Below are positions 8,018 through 11,013 of a DNA stretch of 11,013 nt, one piece after another. The notes under the pieces are model-generated. The model did no database searches, was not told the DNA's origin, and worked only from the letters and a program-made list of their open reading frames with translations. The translations under genes were made by a program, and so were the position numbers. The DNA comes from Willaertia magna (taxonomy: Eukaryota > Heterolobosea > Eutetramitea > Acrasida > Naegleriidae), in assembly GCA_902984215.1 (NCBI GenBank), contig CADWAF010002702.1, positions 1 through 11,013 of the forward strand, read 5' to 3'. Within the stretch, counting starts at the first letter, position 1. Every line of letters starts with the position of its first letter.

Positions 8018-9696
8018 TTTAAATTTTTCGACAGTTCATCTAAAAAAGGTTATAATCTTTGATTTGCTATCATTATAAAGTTTAATACAATTTTGCAAAA
8101 AACTGGCCACTAAAGAGCTTTTTCCCATTATAAAACTATTAAAACACTCTTTGTTTTGTGTTTGATTAGCTGTATTATAGTGAAAACTATTAAATCCAAA
8201 AAAAAACCAAGTAATTCATTTCTGATTCTCATTTTTCTATGAATACATCCTTTCCATAAGATTATTAATTGAATCTTACTAAATGATGGTTATTCACGTT
8301 TACAAATTGATCTATTATAAATAAGCTAAACTTTATGTTCAATATATTGAACAGATTTTTTGAAGTTAATCATTCTGTTTTTTTGTTTAAAAGGTCTAAG
8401 ATAATATTTTCCTTTAAGAGAATGTAATTTACCTTTTTTATAGTTCACCCATTTTGAAAACATAAATTCTAAATATTCTTTATTATTTTTGTCAATATAG
8501 AAATTCTTTTATAGTTTTTCTTTAAATAATATAAAGCCATCATATTGTCTATTCTTACTAAAAAATTGAATTCTAGAGAATAAAGTCTTTTCATTTCTAT
8601 TATTTAGAATATTTCCCAAATAGTACGAAGTTTTTTTTAATTGATATGGAGATTTTCTAATTTCAGAAATCATTCTCTTATAAACATATAATCCTTTGTA
8701 ACACCCTCGAATTCTCTTAGAGAAGAATTTGTATCTATTCAAATTAATGTTATTTCTAATTTGAAAATACAACCATTATTTATTTTTACAATTGACAGCA
8801 GCTTTTTCAAATTCTTTGATGTCAACTTGTTTATGAATATCTAATAGAAATAGTTATTGTTTACGTATTTCAGGTAATTTGCTATATTTCTTTTTAATCT
8901 TCAACCTACTGATCGAATATAAAGAAAAGAAAAAGCTAGAAATTTTAACTTTTTTTAACAGAGTAGCAATTGTTTTTATTTTTATTCTTCGTCTCTAATT
9001 GTGTTGTTCCAACAAAAATTAAATCATCTCTATTACTTAAATTTGTTTGTCAAAAAGTATAAAAATTCTTTTTTTTATGAAATCTAATTCTAAGTCTAAA
9101 AATTAAATTATTTAAACTAAAAATAATACAAACTTTTTTACTTAGATAATCCAACCTAAGCTTTTTAAGATTTCTAACAATATTCTTATATGTTGATAAT
9201 ATATTTTCTCTGTTTTTTCTAACACTAGAATATCATTTATATAGAAAAAAATCATTATTTTCTTTTTTCTTAAAAACCTTATAACCTCTTTCATGATTCT
9301 AAAAAATATGAAAGTCATCTAATTCAGACTAAATGAGAGAATGTTGAAATGATAGTTTATTTTCTTCTACCTGAAGCCCAGAAGATGTTTTGAGCTTGGG
9401 TGAATAAATATATAGAAATAATTCTTTTTCAGGTCAATTTTTATGGTGAAAAATCTCTTTCTTAGAAATTTGGACAATAAAATGATTAAAAAACCATGAT
9501 TGATTTTTTTCAAATTCAAAATAAGTCTAAATGTGTCTTGTCCTTTCTTTGAAACTAAATATATGAGATTTATCACTGATTCTATTAAATTAAAAGAGAC
9601 CGTATCTTCTTGTATTATAATTGTAAGTTTCTTTTTAAACTATGATATTTTTGCAATTGTATTTATTAAATTCATTCCAAAGTTTAACTACTTTCT
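8014..9696 (-). pseudogene. DIRS-like reverse transcriptase/RNase H (decayed, 5'-incomplete)
   Basis: One frame is open for 560 codons up to TGA at 8014-8016, with about 18 TAA/TAG read as Gln and no internal TGA. Family motifs in order: LIYLVSKKGQDTFRLILNLK (RT fingers, 'VxKKdGxxRxIxNLKxLN'); TIKIDLKKNYFYIFIHPSSK (motif A, catalytic Asp at 9433-9435); LGFR; a degraded PFGL motif (SFSL); FFYINDILVL (motif C, Asn at 9235-9237 where the first Asp of YxDD belongs); LKSLGWIIQVKKFVL; FLDLELDFIKKRI (start of the RNase H connection). The later third is Lys/Asn/Ile-rich and only weakly recognisable. The product would copy retroelement RNA. The lost Asp and the lack of a clear start argue that it is dead. 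The frame runs straight into the inverted repeat at 9697. Confidence 0.8.
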
Positions 9697-9719
9697 TGAG
9701 GGTTGATTAAGATTATTTA
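9697..9719 (+). repeat. Left 23-bp terminal inverted repeat
   Basis: It begins TGAGGGTTGATTAAGATT and pairs with 10783-10805, with one mismatch at position 14 (A against T). Confidence 0.8.
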
Positions 9720-9883
9720 ATTTGGTAATATTTTTTAAAAATAATTAATTGTATCAATTGTAATTAATAAATTGTTTAAAATTAACTATTAATAAAAATT
9801 AATTTTTATAATTAAAATAGATTTTTTTGTTTATAATTGATTATTTTAATTAATAGTAATTATTTCTTATATTTTTTAATTAA

Positions 9884-9965
9884 GCGCCAAATTTTTACGA
9901 TTTTTTTTTGCGCCAAAAATTTTTACGATTTTTTTTTGTGTCAAAAATTTTTACGATTTTTTTTG
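9884..9965. repeat. Three 26-28-bp tandem repeats carrying E2F-like GCGCCAAA
   Basis: Units start at 9884, 9910 and 9938 with GCGCCAAA, GCGCCAAA and GTGTCAAA. Each is followed by an A/T run, TTTTTACGA and a T-tract. On the minus strand GCGCCAAA reads TTTGGCGC, which fits the E2F/DP consensus TTTSSCGC; the third unit has lost it. These are rare CpG-containing islands in otherwise A/T-only DNA. Regulatory function is an inference from the consensus. Confidence 0.75.
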
Positions 9966-10325
9966 AAAAAAGTTGTTGAAGAAAAAATAAAAAAATGTCA
10001 AAACAACATTAAAAATGTTGACCTTTGAAGAAAATAAGACAAGTAAGTAAAATTTAATTTTTTTAAACACCCAAATAACTAATTTCCACCGAAATTATTT
10101 AATTTTTATTTTTAATTATTATAGTTTTTATTTTTTGTAGTAAATTATATGATTACAAAGATAAAATTAATTTAATAAAATACAAACCATTAAATATAAT
10201 TATTTGTATCTTTTTATATTATATTTATTGTTTAATCTAAAAAATTTGAATTATTTTTATAATTTACAATTATTTAAATCTAAATAACAATAACCTTAAT
10301 CTAAAAGACTTTTTATTGTGAGTTT

Positions 10326-10534
10326 AAATTCGTTTAGAAATTAATATGAACAGATATTAGACTGAAAGAAAGTGATGTGTGACTGATAGTAATTGATAGT
10401 TTTGCTTGAAGTAATAATAAATATCAAGAAAATAGCTTCAAATAACAAAAAATAAATACAAAAAAGGATATAAACTAATTATTTATCAATCGTCTGTCTT
10501 TATATCTATTCATGATTAATTTCTAAACAAATTT
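10326..10534. repeat. Inverted repeat with about 30-bp arms
   Basis: The left arm, 10326-10356, contains GTTTAGAAATTAAT and is mirrored by 10503-10534, with one indel and about three mismatches. The arms are separated by roughly 146 bp. It lies inside the fold-back element but off its axis of symmetry, so it is a separate hairpin. Confidence 0.75.
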
Positions 10535-10570
10535 AATAATTTTACATTCTAATTTCTCAATTTACAGTTA

Positions 10571-10586
10571 ACGCGTTTTTGGCGGG
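10571..10586 (+). promoter_or_regulatory. ACGCGT plus TTTGGCGGG cell-cycle-like motif
   Basis: ACGCGT (the MluI cell-cycle box core) is followed directly by TTTTTGGCGGG, which fits an E2F site. It lies in the right arm of the inverted-repeat element, in the position corresponding to the GCGCCAAA repeats in the left arm. No gene start was found nearby, so a promoter role is unproven. Confidence 0.3.
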
Positions 10587-10605
10587 TCAGTTTTTGAAAA
10601 AAATT

Positions 10606-10687
10606 AATTTTTTATCAATTAATCAGAACTGATTTTTATAATTAAAATCAATTATTTCAGTCAGAACTGATTAATTGATAAAAAATT
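10606..10687. repeat. 27-bp inverted repeat with internal direct repeat
   Basis: The arms 10606-10632 and 10661-10687 pair at 25 of 27 bases (AATTTTTTATCAATTAATCA side). Each arm carries TCAGAACTGA in the same orientation, at 10623-10632 and 10661-10670, because the only mismatches are the central AA/TT. The loop is 28 nt. Confidence 0.85.
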
Positions 10688-10782
10688 GATTATTTGGTAA
10701 AAATTAATTAATTTATAGTAATTAGTTTATTTAATTATAATTAATTATTTACAAATTAATAATTTTTAAATAAATTGGCTAC

Positions 10783-10805
10783 TAAATAATCATAATCAAC
10801 CCTCA
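10783..10805 (-). repeat. Right 23-bp terminal inverted repeat
   Basis: On the minus strand it begins TGAGGGTTGATTATGATT, a 22/23 match to the left repeat. Its first three bases on that strand are the TGA that closes the frame at 10803-11000. Confidence 0.8.
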
Positions 10806-11000
10806 TCCAAAACATTATATATTATTTAAAAACCGAGCTTTTCTGGGGTTCCCCACTTCTTTTCCGATAATCACACCTATTTTAGTATTTCTAGCGGGGT
10901 TGCATCCCAATGTTTTTGTGATCAAGGGTTTTTTAGAAATTCCAGTAAAAACTGGTTCACCTTTGTGTTAAGAAGGAGATCTCCCCTTGGTCATCTACAT
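10803..11000 (-). CDS. Hypothetical short ORF in G+C-rich island (strand uncertain)
   Basis: From ATG at 11000 (or 10994) the minus-strand frame runs 65 codons to TGA at 10805-10803, reading one TAG and two TAA as Gln. The product contains GRSPSQHKGEPVFTG, ITKTLGCNPARNTKIGVI and GKEVGNPRKARF. It is basic, has no motif I recognise, and its stop lies in the terminal repeat of the neighbouring element, so the original frame may have continued. The opposite strand is also open from 10833 to the window end with no TAA, TAG or TGA after 10833 (GVPHFFSDNHTYFSISSGVA and onward). I cannot decide which strand, if either, is coding. Base composition is about 39% G+C, unlike the rest of the window. Confidence 0.3.
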
Positions 11001-11013
11001 AATGAAAAGAAGA

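Larger units (their letters stand above)
7146..9696 (-). mobile_element. Decayed DIRS-type (tyrosine recombinase) retrotransposon
   Basis: On the minus strand a reverse transcriptase/RNase H frame is followed by an overlapping tyrosine recombinase frame. That order is typical of DIRS-type retrotransposons, which integrate with a tyrosine recombinase instead of a DDE integrase. The RT fingers and palm motifs are recognisable, and a box I RLSEL motif appears in the recombinase. The element is decayed: the YxDD motif is altered, the recombinase is split by frame changes and a TGA, and its C-terminal catalytic boxes are missing. No terminal or internal complementary repeats of the DIRS type were found. 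The 5' side ends exactly at the terminal repeat of another element at 9697, so the element is probably truncated or interrupted there. Confidence 0.75.
9697..10805. mobile_element. 1.1-kb non-coding inverted-repeat (fold-back/MITE-like) element
   Basis: The ends are inverted copies: 9697-9719 and 10783-10805 (minus strand) both begin TGAGGGTTGATTA and match at 22 of 23 bases. Looser A/T-rich similarity continues inward, and both arms reach a G/C-bearing motif: GCGCCAAA at 9884 on the left, CCCGCCAAAAACGCGT (minus strand) at 10571-10586 on the right. No convincing gene lies inside; the short frame around 9837-10028 is built from the tandem repeats. Two further inverted pairs lie in the right half. 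No clear target-site duplication is visible (flanks CTTTCT and TCCAAA). Its left edge abuts the RT pseudogene and its right edge supplies the TGA of the frame at 10803-11000, as expected if it inserted into older sequence. Confidence 0.65.

Noticed and set aside
9500..9706. Plus-strand 68-codon frame
   Set aside because: It is antisense to the RT motif region, which has recognisable conserved motifs on the minus strand.
9837..10028. Plus-strand 63-codon frame with repeated KNFYDFF-like peptides
   Set aside because: The peptide repetition is produced by the GCGCCAAA/T-tract tandem repeats; no other coding sign.
10983..11013. Minus-strand HYVDDQG as a reverse transcriptase YxDD motif
   Set aside because: The residues after DD are not hydrophobic as expected, and the frame ends at TGA shortly after with no other RT motif.
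1..11013. Chromosome breakage sequence, telomeric G4T2 repeats, CRISPR array, rRNA
   Set aside because: No TAAACCAACC-type core, no G4T2 runs, no regularly spaced repeats with unique spacers and no rRNA-like conserved segments were seen.

Overview
The window looks like germline-type (micronuclear) DNA of a hymenostome ciliate such as Tetrahymena, Ichthyophthirius or a relative. Three things point there. The DNA is extremely A+T rich, about 90% by eye in the first 2.9 kb. Two long protein frames make sense only if TAA and TAG encode glutamine and TGA alone is stop. The introns are short, with GTAAGT donors. Species assignment is an inference; no rRNA, tRNA or known marker gene was found.

Layout. 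(1) 1-2911: very A/T-rich non-coding DNA with a few short tandem repeats and no supportable gene. (2) 2912-6493: a 3.57-kb unit with a 15-bp imperfect terminal inverted repeat (CTTARGATTCCAATT) between two copies of TTAAT. It carries one intron-rich plus-strand gene, 3167-6206. The spliced model gives exactly 875 codons plus TGA. Its last exon resembles a Pho80/P-type cyclin box; the rest is unrecognised. Five introns share the same 18-bp perfect palindrome, TTTAATATTAATATTAAA. (3) 6494-7145: A/T-rich DNA with a 40-bp tandem duplication. (4) 7146-9696, minus strand: a decayed DIRS-type retrotransposon. A reverse transcriptase/RNase H frame (YxDD changed to YIND) is followed by an overlapping, frame-broken tyrosine recombinase frame. 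(5) 9697-10805: a non-coding 1.1-kb element with 23-bp terminal inverted repeats (22/23 identical), internal fold-back arms, and E2F-like GCGCCAAA / TTTGGCGGG motifs toward both ends. It abuts the DIRS reverse transcriptase frame exactly. (6) 10806-11013: a compositional island of about 39% G+C, open on both strands and cut by the window edge.

Relationships. The window reads as a mosaic of germline repeats: a gene-bearing TTAAT-bounded element, a dead DIRS retroelement, and a fold-back element that probably inserted into or beside it. The best candidate for an undescribed system is the 2912-6493 element, in which a multi-exon, possibly cyclin-like gene sits inside transposon/IES-like ends and carries introns seeded with an identical palindrome. 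No search was run, so family assignments rest on motif reading.
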